Shown in pieces: positions 1 to 9,500 of a stretch of DNA of 32,387 nt (positions are counted from its first letter, which is position 1; each line of letters begins with the position of its first letter). The notes under the pieces are model-generated. The model saw only the letters and a list, made by a program, of their open reading frames with translations, searched no databases and had not been told where the DNA came from. This stretch comes from Acidobacteriota bacterium (lineage in GTDB: Bacteria; Acidobacteriota; Terriglobia; Bryobacterales; Bryobacteraceae), in the NCBI GenBank assembly GCA_016201205.1, contig JACQDF010000390.1, positions 1-32,387 on the forward strand, given 5' to 3'. A program made the position numbers and the translations under genes.

Positions 1-2
1 AT

Positions 3-101
3 CACGTGACGCTCGTGATGCTGGCGCACTCCTTCCTGACCCTGGAAACCTTGCGCAGTAAAAAAAACTTCTGGGTGGACCCTGCCGAGGACCCGGCGTG
101 A
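3..101 (+). CDS. Transposase, C-terminal fragment (partial at window edge)
   Basis: The frame is open from the left edge and ends in TGA at 99-101, giving 32 residues. The segment HVTLVMLAHSFLTL resembles the C-terminal end of IS701/IS4-type DDE transposases, which often finish with an H-x-x-L-V-M-L-A-x-x-F-L helix. This is the end of an insertion sequence whose body lies to the left of the window. The right terminal repeat probably lies between the stop codon and about 160, where ACTGC-GGAATT-GCAGT forms a short inverted repeat. I cannot fix the boundary without the other end of the element. The family assignment rests on one short motif. Confidence 0.55.
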   Translation, partial: HVTLVMLAHSFLTLETLRSKKNFWVDPAEDPA

Positions 102-180
102 AATCCAATACTTGCTCTTAACGTGGACGGGCAACTGCGCCTACTGCGGAATTGCAGTGGGCCACTCGCGGAGTCCCTAG

Positions 181-204
181 CACTTAACGTAGTAATACTA
201 AGTG
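181..204. repeat. Short inverted repeat upstream of the 297 gene
   Basis: CACTTA (181-186) and TAAGTG (199-204) form perfect 6-bp arms around a 12-bp AT-rich centre. The octamer CTTAACGT in the left arm (183-190) also occurs at 117-124. The site lies about 95 bp before the first complete gene. It could be an operator-like site or debris from the adjacent insertion sequence. Nothing here decides between them. Confidence 0.3.
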
Positions 205-296
205 TTTGCCCCGCTAAACTCCTTCCTGCTCAGTACCGATTGCTTGGATGACGCACTTCACAGGACTCTTCCGCCTGAAGGGCGAGGGACAAGCAC

Positions 297-1238
297 ATGA
301 GACGTTTACCGTGGATTCTGGCAGTGCCGGCGCTGGCCATCGCGCAAATCGGAAACGTAGAGATGACGGCTCCGACGATCGGTTATGTATTCGATCGCGA
401 GTCCCGAGGACTGCGCCCGATTGAGGGCGTTCCGGGGGCGGCGATTTTGGGAAACCTGGTCGCGCTCGGCGTGCCGCTGGATTGGGCGTCGGTGTCGCCG
501 AACCGGCGGTATGCGATCGCCGGCGTCGCCGGCTCGGGGCAACTGATGCTGGTGAAGCTGGACGGCGCAGTGGGCGTGGCGCGGCAGACGGAGATGGGCC
601 TGGCTGAAATTGCCTTCAGCCCGGCGGGGGAGACGATGGCGCTGATGGCCGCGTCGCGGGTGGAAGTCTGGACCGGATTGCCGAACGCACCCCAGAAGCG
701 CGGCGAGTTGGCGTTGGGGGAGCTGTCAGGCAGAATCGACAAGCTGGCCATCTCCGATGACGGGGCGGCGGCGGTGGCGTTGAGCGGCGGCGAGTTGTGG
801 CGGTTGACCGAACAGGAGCCACAGCTTCTTGGCGCCGGATACAGCGATCTTGTGTTTCTGCGGTCCAGCCATGACCTGATTGCCACCCAAAGAGCAGAGG
901 GCCGGGTCGTGCTGTTTCGCAAGACGACAGGGGAGATCGAGACGGAGGAAATGGCAGGCGCAACCCAAGGCATCGAGAAACCGGTGGCGCTGGCTCTTTC
1001 GGCGGATCAGCGGCGGCTGGCGGTGCTGAATCAAGACCGGGTGGTGGTGCTGGTGGAGCGTGAATCGCTGACAGCACGGCGTCTCCCGCTGGACAACGTC
1101 CCGGCGGAGGGAATCTGGCGTGTACAAGGGAATGCGGTGTTCCAGTTCACTGGCAATGGATCGGAGCAGATCTGGCTGCTCGATGGCGACGCGGGCGAGC
1201 CGAGGCTGGTGAGTGTGGCCAGGAGGGGAGAGCAATGA
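297..1238 (+). CDS. Secreted beta-propeller-like protein of unknown function
   Basis: The product is 313 residues. A GAGGG Shine-Dalgarno at 284-288 stands 8 nt before the ATG, and a short signal peptide (about residues 1-16, ending near AIAQ) implies export. The body repeats blades of the kind 'SPNRRYAIAGV', 'AFSPAGETMALMA', 'AISDDGAAAVAL' and 'ALSADQRRLAVL', each a strand beginning with an S/D-D/N-G/R turn. This pattern is typical of WD40/YVTN-like propellers, with about five to six blades visible. There are no catalytic motifs. Its stop overlaps the start of the next gene (ATGA at 1235-1238), so the two are translationally coupled and probably act together at the cell surface. The fold is inferred from the repeat rhythm; the function is unknown. 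Confidence 0.75.
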   Translation: MRRLPWILAVPALAIAQIGNVEMTAPTIGYVFDRESRGLRPIEGVPGAAILGNLVALGVPLDWASVSPNRRYAIAGVAGSGQLMLVKLDGAVGVARQTEMGLAEIAFSPAGETMALMAASRVEVWTGLPNAPQKRGELALGELSGRIDKLAISDDGAAAVALSGGELWRLTEQEPQLLGAGYSDLVFLRSSHDLIATQRAEGRVVLFRKTTGEIETEEMAGATQGIEKPVALALSADQRRLAVLNQDRVVVLVERESLTARRLPLDNVPAEGIWRVQGNAVFQFTGNGSEQIWLLDGDAGEPRLVSVARRGEQ

Positions 1239-4237
1239 GAGTGCGGCGAGTTCTGCTGGCGGGTTTGCTGGCGGGCGTGACAGGGGTCGCGCCGGCGCAG
1301 ATTCGTGACAATCCGGGGTTCCGCGCCAAGTCGATTCCGCGCAACGACGACGGCTCCGCTCCGCTGGAGCCGATCGGCTGGACGCTGAATTTCTTCGGAC
1401 GCCTGCGCACAGGCGTGTTTGTCAATAACAACGGCAACGTCACCTTCGACGCACCGCTGCCCACCTACACTCCCTTCGGCCTGACCGGCGTTCAACGCGA
1501 GATCATCGCTCCGTTCTTTGCGGACGTGGACACGCGTCCCCCGGGATCGAAACTGGTCACCTACGGTCCGGATGTGGTGAACGGACGGCGGGCCTTCGGG
1601 GCGAATTATCTCGACGTGGGCTATTACAACCAGCATGTAGACAAGCTCGACAGCTTCCAGTTGGTGTTGATTGAGCGCCCGGACACAGGCGACGGTAACT
1701 TCGACATCGAATTCAACTATGAACGAATCCTTTGGGAGACCGGCGACGCCAGCGGCGGTTCGGGAGGCCGGGGCGGCGTAGCGGCGTCAGTGGGCTGGTC
1801 GAACGGCTCCGGGCTGGCCGGGACTTCCTTCGAGCTGCCGGGGTCGCTGGTTCCAGGCTCGTTTCTGGACAGTGGCCCATACACGCTGACGCGCAACAGA
1901 AGCGTGGGGTCCTCGTCACAAACCGGGCGCTGGGTATTTCGCGCGCGTGAAGGCACAGTCCTGCCGAACCTGACGATCTCGACGGGGTGTCCGGTGCCAA
2001 ACGGCTCGGTGGGAAGGCTCTACGCCTTCCGTTTTGAGGCGTTCGGAAGCAAGCCGCCCTACCGATGGGCTGCCGTGGCCGATCCGGATGCCAGCCTGCC
2101 GAATCTCACCATGACCCAGGGCGGCGTTCTGAACGGGACACCGCAAACGCCGGGCGAGTATTCCTTCACCATCCGGGTTTCATCAACCGATGAAGACGGC
2201 GAAGTGACGGTGTTCCGGCGGTGCGCGATCGTGGTGGACCCGCCTGCGCTGAAATTCACTTCCAACACCGCGTTGCCAGTGGGAAGCGCCGGGCAACGGT
2301 ATGAAGCACGGCTGCGCGCGGAGGGATCGAGCACGATGCAGTTCTACCTGGTCGATTCGTTCGGGGCGCCTGGGCTGACGTTGAATCCAAATGGTCTGAT
2401 TTCCGGCACGCCCGTCTTCGAAGGATCGTATCGCTTCCGGGTGGCGGCCGTCAGTGATGCACGCGAGCAGGCGGTGCCTGCCATCAAAGAATTCAGCCTG
2501 TACGTGCGCCCGCGGGAGCTCTCGATTGAGGGAAGCTGCCCGCTCGACAACGGAACGGGCGGAGTGCCTTATTCGCATCGCTTTAGCGCGCGCGGCGGAA
2601 GTCCGCCGTACATCTGGGCGGCGGTGGGCACGCTGCCGCCGGGGCTGAGTCTGACCCAGACCGGCGTATTGAGCGGGATTCCACGCGTCTCTCACTGGTG
2701 GCCGTTTGACGTGAAAGCGGAAGACAGCGCCGGGAACACGGCCCAGCTTGGCTGTGGCGTGGTGATTCTGTTCCCCGAGGTGCAGGTGACAGGCGCGTGC
2801 CCGCTGCCGTCAGCAACGGCGGGTGTGGCGTATTCGCAGCGGATGACGGCGACCGGGGGCTCGGGGCCCTATGTTTGGTCGGCGACGGGGAATCTGCCGG
2901 CGGGTCTGCGGCTGGCACAGGATGGCACGCTGAGCGGAACTCCTCTGGTGACGGGCGCTTCGCAATTCCGGTTGCGGGTCAACGACGGCCGCGGGCAAGC
3001 CGCCGGGGCGGCTTGCAGCCTGATCGTGAATCCGGGCGACTATGGCATCGCCACCTGCCCGCTGCCGGATGCATATACGGGAGAACCCTATACGCAGAAG
3101 ATGTCCGTTGTGGGCGGCGTGGAACCTTTCTATTGGAGTGAATGGGCGACGCTGCCGGCGGGCTTGCGAATCTCAGCGGAAGGCTATCTGAGTGGAACAC
3201 TCAAGACAGTTGGGACCTATCCGGTTTCTTTGCGTGTGCAGGATGCCGCCGGACAAACCTCGGTGCGTTCCTGCAATCTCAAAGTTCAGCCGCAGACGCT
3301 GCGGTTGACGAATGCATGTCCGGTGGCGGAAGCGACCATCGGCCAGGCGTACTCGTATGCACTGGCGGCGGCGGGCGGAGTGGAGCCGTACACATTCACC
3401 GCGTTGGGAGATCTTCCCTCGGGAGTGCGGCTCTCGGCATCCGGCCAGCTCAGCGGATCGCCTGCCGAGCCCGGCGTTTATCCGGTCCAGTTCACGGTAT
3501 CCGACCGGGACGGGCGTCGCAGCTCCGCGATCTGCTCGATACTGGTCGATATACCAGCAGCGCCGGAAATCAAGATTACCGGACTACCCAACGTGCTGCC
3601 GCCGGCGGCGGCCGGACCGAGGGTGAACATCGAGATCGCGAGCGCATACCCGCTGACGCTCGAAGGCGACGTCCTGCTCGAAGTGACTCCGAACACCGAC
3701 AGCCCGACGGCAAGTGTCAACCAGGTTGATCCTGCCGTGCGGTTCAACAACGGCCAGCGCTCGGTTGCTTTCCGCCTCCCGGCAGGAGTGCGCCAGGCAT
3801 CGGTGCAGATTCAGACCACCGGCACCGTGGCCAGCACGATCCTGGTGAAGGCGGTGAACGTGCGCGCCGGCGGAGCCGAATTCTCACGCCAGGCCGGCGG
3901 GCTCGCGCGGGTCCCAAGAGTGGCGCCGGTGCTGACGAACGTTTGCTATGTGCCGGCCGGCGAAGGCTTCGACCTCGACCTGTCCGGCTACTCCACCACA
4001 CGGGATCTGTTGTCAGCCGATCTCACATTCGGCTCGAACTCCTACGCCGTGGATCTGGTGGGGCCAGCCACGGAGTATTTCGCCGGCGACGAATCCGTGC
4101 GGACCGGCGGCACATTCCGGGTGCGTGCGCCGTACCGGATGAGGCAGGGCAGTGCGCAGAATCTGGGACAAGGCAACGCGGTAGTGAAGAACTCCGTCGG
4201 CGCCAGCGCCAGCCGCCCGATTTCGCGCTGCCAGTAA
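1235..4237 (+). CDS. Large secreted protein: nidogen-like domain plus six putative-Ig (He_PIG) repeats
   Basis: The product is 1000 residues, with signal peptide 1-21 (cleavage near APAQ) and an AGGAGGGGAG Shine-Dalgarno just before the ATG. Residues about 48-236 match the nidogen-like (NIDO) pattern: GVFVNNNGNVTF, APFFADVDTR, FQLVLIERPDTGDGNFDIEF and VGWSNG. Six putative-Ig repeats of 80-100 residues follow at about 248-775, each with 'PPY-W... LPxGL-L...G-LSGTP...G-Y-F-V'. Five of them carry one Cys at the start and one near the last strand: C252/C330, C435/C507, C522/C594, C608/C680 and C695/C767. Repeat 2 (about 340-425) lacks both. The last 225 residues form a different beta-rich region with C904 and C999. 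NIDO and PIG domains are known in adhesion-type proteins, so a cell-surface or matrix adhesin is the likely role. It is coupled to the propeller gene upstream. Confidence 0.85.
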   Translation: MRVRRVLLAGLLAGVTGVAPAQIRDNPGFRAKSIPRNDDGSAPLEPIGWTLNFFGRLRTGVFVNNNGNVTFDAPLPTYTPFGLTGVQREIIAPFFADVDTRPPGSKLVTYGPDVVNGRRAFGANYLDVGYYNQHVDKLDSFQLVLIERPDTGDGNFDIEFNYERILWETGDASGGSGGRGGVAASVGWSNGSGLAGTSFELPGSLVPGSFLDSGPYTLTRNRSVGSSSQTGRWVFRAREGTVLPNLTISTGCPVPNGSVGRLYAFRFEAFGSKPPYRWAAVADPDASLPNLTMTQGGVLNGTPQTPGEYSFTIRVSSTDEDGEVTVFRRCAIVVDPPALKFTSNTALPVGSAGQRYEARLRAEGSSTMQFYLVDSFGAPGLTLNPNGLISGTPVFEGSYRFRVAAVSDAREQAVPAIKEFSLYVRPRELSIEGSCPLDNGTGGVPYSHRFSARGGSPPYIWAAVGTLPPGLSLTQTGVLSGIPRVSHWWPFDVKAEDSAGNTAQLGCGVVILFPEVQVTGACPLPSATAGVAYSQRMTATGGSGPYVWSATGNLPAGLRLAQDGTLSGTPLVTGASQFRLRVNDGRGQAAGAACSLIVNPGDYGIATCPLPDAYTGEPYTQKMSVVGGVEPFYWSEWATLPAGLRISAEGYLSGTLKTVGTYPVSLRVQDAAGQTSVRSCNLKVQPQTLRLTNACPVAEATIGQAYSYALAAAGGVEPYTFTALGDLPSGVRLSASGQLSGSPAEPGVYPVQFTVSDRDGRRSSAICSILVDIPAAPEIKITGLPNVLPPAAAGPRVNIEIASAYPLTLEGDVLLEVTPNTDSPTASVNQVDPAVRFNNGQRSVAFRLPAGVRQASVQIQTTGTVASTILVKAVNVRAGGAEFSRQAGGLARVPRVAPVLTNVCYVPAGEGFDLDLSGYSTTRDLLSADLTFGSNSYAVDLVGPATEYFAGDESVRTGGTFRVRAPYRMRQGSAQNLGQGNAVVKNSVGASASRPISRCQ

Positions 4238-4248
4238 TTCTCTTCAGG

Positions 4249-4644
4249 TCAGCGGGCGCGGCCGGCCGCATGGGCGAAAGCCCCAATGGCGGCCGCCAGC
4301 GCGCCCGCGCACAGCGCGAGCATTCTCTGGAATTCTCCGATGCCGGAGAAGCGCTGGCCTGAGAAAAACACGGCGTAAACACACAAGCCGAAGACCACCA
4401 GCGCATAGAGCGCAAACAGCGGTCTCCATTTTCTGAACAGCGCCAACACGGTTAGCGGCAGGCCCGCGAGGCCCATCCCGAAGATCCAGAAGGTAAGGCT
4501 TCTGCCGGACCAGGGCAGCATATCGAACTGAAGGTTGAAAACGCCTTCGATCAGTGCGAATGCCCCAACGGCGAAGAAGAACAATGCCAGGGGCAGATGG
4601 AACAGGAACGCGAAGATTCTGAACAACAGGGCGATGAAGTTCAC
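4249..4644 (-). CDS. Small integral membrane protein, unknown function
   Basis: The product is 131 residues with a GTG start at 4644, preceded by GGAG at a 6-nt spacing. Four hydrophobic segments are visible: about residues 3-33 (FIALLFRIFAFLFHLPLALF), 48-66, 73-96 and 108-126. Short basic or aromatic loops separate them. No family was recognised. It converges on the 1235-4237 gene, with only 11 bp between the stops, and is divergent from the S41-like peptidase gene, with about 70 bp between the starts. The long plus-strand frame opposite it is only an upstream extension of the peptidase frame. Confidence 0.7.
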   Translation of the reverse strand: MNFIALLFRIFAFLFHLPLALFFFAVGAFALIEGVFNLQFDMLPWSGRSLTFWIFGMGLAGLPLTVLALFRKWRPLFALYALVVFGLCVYAVFFSGQRFSGIGEFQRMLALCAGALAAAIGAFAHAAGRAR

Positions 4645-4723
4645 AGCAGGCTCCGCCTTTGGAGAAGCCTTTCATTTTATCAGGGGAGGGGGCGCTGGGC
4701 GCGGTTCTGATATGCTGGCCCAC

Positions 4724-6442
4724 ATGCACAGGATTCTTATTCTCTGTCTTGGCGCAGCCGCCGTGCCGGTGTTCGGACAGATGTCCGCGGACCAGAAGCT
4801 GCTCGACTTCCAGCAACTGGCGGCGCTCTACGCCAAGCAGTACGCCCCATATGAGTGGAAGCGCGACGCTTTGCGGGTGGACCTGCTGAAGCTGGCCCCC
4901 TGGATCGAGCGGGTGAACAGGACGAAAGACGATTTCGAGTTTCTCGAGACTTGCGCCGAGTACGTAAGCAGCCTGCGGGACGGCCACAGCCAGTTTTTCA
5001 CCCCATCGAATTTCTTTGCCGACAGCGGACTGTTTGTCGACTGGTATGAGGGCAAGGCGATCATCGACGTGATCAATCGTTTGCTGCTGCCGGCGAGCCT
5101 GTATCCGTTCGAAGTGGGCGACGAAGTGCTGGCGGTAGATGGCAAGACGCCCGAAGAGTGGACCAGGGAGATGCAGCGTTTCGTCGCGGCCGGAAATCCA
5201 CGAGCGGCAACCCGCGACGCGCTGGACCTGATGGTGTTCCGGCCGCAATACGCCTATCCGCGGGCGCATCAGACGCCTCAGAAGTCGCGGTTTCTGTTGC
5301 GCCGGCAGAACGGGCTGACCGAGTCGTTCGACATCGAATGGTTCAAGCAGGGAGAGCCGCTGACGGTGATCGGCCCGGTTCCTTCGCCCTTCTTGCGTGC
5401 AGCCGCCGGCCAGACCACGGCAATCGGCAGCGGAGTGACGCCCGAACTCGATCTGGCCGGGCGCCCGTTCCGCGGGCTTCCCGAATTAAGAAGAGCAGTC
5501 AGAATGCCTCTGCGGGCGGTGAAGGGCGTGGGCTCGATCCTGCCGCTGTTCGCCATGCCGGCGGGCTTCCAGCAGCGGCTGGGCCGCGGGCGCGATCTGA
5601 TTTTCTCGGGCACCATCCCGGCTTCGAATTTGCGCATCGGATTCATCCGCGTGGGTTGGATGTTCGATCCCCAGAATCCGTTTCTGGAGAGCCAGGCGCT
5701 GTCGCAACTGGTGGGCGAGATCAGCTTCATGCAGCGCAACACCGACGGGCTGATCGTGGACATCATGCGCAATCCGGGCGGAGATGTGTGTTTCGCGCAG
5801 GATCTGGCGAGTCTGATGACAACCGAGCGTTTCACAATGGCGGGCGGCGAGATCCGGGCGACTCGGGAATGGATCTCGCGGTACGAGAACCTGATCAGCG
5901 AGCTGGAATTCGCCGGTGTGGACAAATGGGTGGTGGATATTCTGAAAGCGATGCTGGGCGACATTCGAGGAGCGTACCGGGAGAACCGCGGGCGCACCGG
6001 GGCGCTGCCGCTGTGCGACATCGCGCTGGAAGTGGAGCCGGCGAGGGACAATCGGGGAAACCTGCTGGGCTACAGCAGGCCGCTGATGCTGCTGGTGGAC
6101 GACTACACCGCTTCGGCGGCCGAGATATTCGCCGCGGCCATTCAAGACAACCGGCGCGGCATCGTGCTGGGTGTTCCGACGATGGGCGCCGGCGGCGTGG
6201 TCAGCTCGCCCTTGCCCACCGGCTGGTATTCGGAGACCGCCGCCACCGTGACGCAGGCGTTGCTGGTGCGGCCGCGCAATATCATTTCCAAGGACTACCC
6301 GGCGGCGCCGTACCTGGAGAACATCGGAATCCAGCCGGAGGTGACTGGCGACATCATGACGGTGGATAACCTGCGGAACGGCGGGCGGCGGTTCGTGCAG
6401 TCGTTCATGGATGCGATGGTGGAGCACATCCGGGGGCGGTGA
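4724..6442 (+). CDS. Secreted S41-family peptidase homologue with altered catalytic site
   Basis: The product is 572 residues from the ATG at 4724; the ATG at 4712 is an in-frame alternative. I prefer 4724 because it opens directly into the signal peptide HRILILCLGAAAVPVFGQ. No strong Shine-Dalgarno is correctly spaced for either. An N-terminal DGHS motif (H88), a degenerate PDZ-like stretch near 115-130 (GDEVLAVDGKTPEEW), the S41 core 'GLIVDIMRNPGG' and 'DDYTASAAEIFAAAIQDNRR' (Ser464) identify the family. In CtpA/Prc enzymes a catalytic lysine lies about 25 residues after the serine in a GKG motif. Here that position is Ala489 (MGAGG). H88 in DGHS could instead serve a tricorn- or IRBP-like serine/histidine mechanism. 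Activity is therefore uncertain, although the family call is firm. Confidence 0.85.
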   Translation: MHRILILCLGAAAVPVFGQMSADQKLLDFQQLAALYAKQYAPYEWKRDALRVDLLKLAPWIERVNRTKDDFEFLETCAEYVSSLRDGHSQFFTPSNFFADSGLFVDWYEGKAIIDVINRLLLPASLYPFEVGDEVLAVDGKTPEEWTREMQRFVAAGNPRAATRDALDLMVFRPQYAYPRAHQTPQKSRFLLRRQNGLTESFDIEWFKQGEPLTVIGPVPSPFLRAAAGQTTAIGSGVTPELDLAGRPFRGLPELRRAVRMPLRAVKGVGSILPLFAMPAGFQQRLGRGRDLIFSGTIPASNLRIGFIRVGWMFDPQNPFLESQALSQLVGEISFMQRNTDGLIVDIMRNPGGDVCFAQDLASLMTTERFTMAGGEIRATREWISRYENLISELEFAGVDKWVVDILKAMLGDIRGAYRENRGRTGALPLCDIALEVEPARDNRGNLLGYSRPLMLLVDDYTASAAEIFAAAIQDNRRGIVLGVPTMGAGGVVSSPLPTGWYSETAATVTQALLVRPRNIISKDYPAAPYLENIGIQPEVTGDIMTVDNLRNGGRRFVQSFMDAMVEHIRGR

Positions 6443-6449
6443 GCTAAAG

Positions 6450-6500
6450 ACCGCTTGCTCGCGCGCGGCTCCGATTCCGAGCCGCGACCGTGAGGGAGCG
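6450..6500 (+). repeat. REP-like palindromic repeat, copy A
   Basis: This imperfect palindrome runs from ACCGCTTGCTCGCGCGCGG to CGCGACCGTGAGGGAGCG, with a central GGCTCCGATTCCGAGCC hairpin. It matches copies at 19183-19243, 21008-21060 and 28226-28285. It lies between the stops of the convergent peptidase and TonB-receptor genes, where its hairpin could also serve as a two-way transcription terminator. No poly-T tract follows. Confidence 0.8.
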
Positions 6501-6509
6501 CCGTTGTGC

Positions 6510-9500
6510 TTAGAAAGTGAAGCGCAGCCCGAGTTGGACCTGCCGGTTGGGCGAGGCGGTGTCCGAAATACGCCCTGCCTGCGCGAGATTCACCGTCAGA
6601 TTGGGGCGGCCGAAGTGGACCGAGTTGGTGAAGTTGAAGAACTCGGCGCGAAATTCGAGCCGTCGCTTTTCTCCCACCGGGAAATTGCGGCCGATGAGTG
6701 CGTCAAAGTTCACCAAACCCGGAGCAATGACCACATTTCGTCCGGAATTGCCATAGCGAAATGAAGCCGGGATGGCGAAAGCGGAGGGGTCGTACCAGCG
6801 GTCGACGGTGCGCTCCGAGCGCGGCAGGTTGCCATTCCCGACCCGATCCGGACGAACGGGTCCGGTGGTATTGGCTGGGTTGGGAGAGAGGCCGGGATTC
6901 ATGGGCACGCCGCTGGAGGCGGTGAAGATGCCGCCTGCTTGCCACTCGCGCAGAAGCCAGCGGGCAGCGCCGCTTCCTCGAAAGGGAAGTTCCCAGATGA
7001 AGCTTGTGACGAAACGCTGCCGGACGTCAATGCCGGCGTGCGAGCGCTCAGCGCGCGTGTCGCGCGGGTTCTGCGGGTTGGTGGGCCCGCTGGAAGTGTC
7101 TTCCCCGTTCTGAGAGTTATCCAGCACGTGGCTCCAGGTGTAGGAGCTGAGCAGGGAGACGCCGCGGCTGAAGCGCTTCTCGAGTTTCGCTTGCAGCGAC
7201 TGATAGCTCGAGTGGGCGAAGCTCGAGTTGAGCGTGACCGCTCCGAAGTTGGGGAAGGGGCGGCGGGGGTTGACGGCGCCGGCGCCGGGAGGCGGATCGT
7301 TGATATCCAGCACGCCGGGCAAGTAAGCAGAAGCGGAGCCCACATAAGACACGCTGAGAACGGAACCGGCAGGCAACTCACGCTGCACTCCGAAGTTCCA
7401 CTGGTAGACCACGGGGAACGGCGAATTGCCAAGAACGCCAATGGCGGAAGGATTGCGGGCATTATTGGGATCGAGCGTGCCTGCTGCAAACCCGCTGGCG
7501 AGCACGATCTGCGAACTGGCGGCGGTGCTGGCGCTGGGGAACCCGATGTTGACAAAGAACGGGAGATTGGCGGGGCCCAGCAGAGCAATGGCGAGGTACC
7601 CCCACCCGCCATAGAAGATGCCGGTGGCGCCACGGATCACAGTCTTGGGAGTGAGTTGGTAGGCGAAACCGGCCCGCGGCGCCAGGTTGTTGTTGTCCCG
7701 GTCGGCGAACGTGCGGGAACGGACCGAGTCGCCGGTGGCGCGTACGATCTGGCCGTAACTGGCGCTGCGCGGATCGAGGTCGAAATTGCCCTGGTTGTTG
7801 TAGCGCTCCCAGGGCAGTGTCTGCATTTCATAACGCAAGCCGAGGTTCAAAGTAAGTTTACGGCTGAGCTTCCAGTTGTCGTGGAAAAAGAAGCTGTAGT
7901 AGCGGTGGCGGAAGTCGCCTTGAAGAAACGTGGTCAAGGTGGCCGAGCTGGTTTGCCCAAGCAGCATGTCGGCCAGCGAGTGGCCGGCGCCCTGCCCCGG
8001 CACTCGCGAGGTGAACTGGCCGTTGAAATTGAAATTGCCGCGCGCGGTGTTGGAGGTGGCCGCGAAGTTCTTGAGCAAGCGGATATCGGTCCCGAATTTC
8101 AGGGCGTGGTTGCCGCGGACCCAGGAGATGTTGTCGATGAACTGGCGGACCTGGGTGAGCTTGGGGTTTGGGGCAAAGGTGCGGTCGCCGAGAGCGCTGA
8201 AACCTGTGAGGATGACGTATGGGAGGCCGGTCAGGCCTGGTGTGGCCGGGACGCCCTTGATCCCGAACTCGTCGTAAAGGGAGCGGGGAGAAGGGGTGAG
8301 CTGGTCGGAAGAATTGCGTGTGTAGCCGGCTCGGAATTCGTTCACGATGGCCGGAGTGAACACGTGAGTTTCGTTGAGAACGACGGAGAAGGCTTTGGGT
8401 AGCTGGATGAGCGGGTAGTCGCCGAAGCCGTTGCCTCCGTGGCCGGGCGGAGAGAAAAAGCTGCCACGATTGATCTCGCGGTTGGTCTGGCTGTAGCGGA
8501 AGAACAGATTGTCGGAAGCGCCGAGGCGGTGGTCGGCGCGGACATCCCCCTGGTCATCGCGGTCTTGATTGGAAATGATGGCCGTGTAGTTGTTGACGAG
8601 CCCTGAGAGGTTGGGACCGGGATAGAGCGCAGTGAGCCTGCGGCCGGCGGGATCCATGCGGTTTGCGGGAATCGTGTTGTCCGGGAATTGCTGGCGCACG
8701 CCGCCGGCGACAGCGAGCGGGTCGTAAATCGCGGTTGAGAATATGCCTTGGGCCATCTGCCCGGCAGGGACGGTTGTGCCCGCGGTGCGCGGCTCGCGCA
8801 CGCGGGTGCCCTGGTAGCTCAGGAAGAAGAAGGTGTGGTTTTTCCAGACGGGGCCGCCGAAAGTAGCGCCGAACTGGTTGCGGCGCAGAGGCGGACGGGA
8901 GCGGCCGGCGCGGTTGGCGAAGAAGTTGTTGGCGTCGAGCTTATCGTTGCGGAGAAACTCGAAGGCCGAGACGTGGAATTCATTGGTCCCGGACTTGATC
9001 GAGACGCTGATCACTCCGCCGGCGGCCCGTCCAAACTCAGCGCTGTAGTTGGCGGTTTCCAGCTTGAACTCCTGAATGGCGTCGATCGAGGGCCGCATCG
9101 CCTGCGTCGAATTGGTATCAACCCCAAGAATGTAGTTGTTGTTGTCGATCCCGTCGACGAGAAAAACGTTCTGGAAAGTGCGGTTGCCGTTGATGGAGAA
9201 TCCGTCGGTGGCCCGGGAGCCGGGATTGGGCGTCGCGCCGGGGGCGAGGATAGCGAGTTGTGCATAGTTGCGGCCGTTCAACGGAAGGGTAACGATGGTC
9301 TTGTTCTCGACGACCTGGCCGACGGAGGAGGTCTGGCTCTCCAGCACCGGCGTTTCGGCGCGGACCTCGATGGTTTCGGTGACATCGCCCACTTTGAGGG
9401 AGAAATCGATCGCGATGCGGGACTGCACGTTCAAGATCACACCCGGGCGGGCCGCCTTGGCGAAGCCTCTGGCGCTGACGCTGATTTCGTAGGCGCCGCG

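Noticed and set aside
1235..4237. CRISPR-like or tandem DNA repeat in the adhesin-like gene
   Set aside because: The periodicity is at the protein level (80-100 residues per repeat), and the DNA copies are too diverged for a tandem array.
4535..4711. N-terminal extension of the S41 peptidase frame
   Set aside because: It is antisense to the small membrane-protein gene and would place the signal peptide inside the protein.
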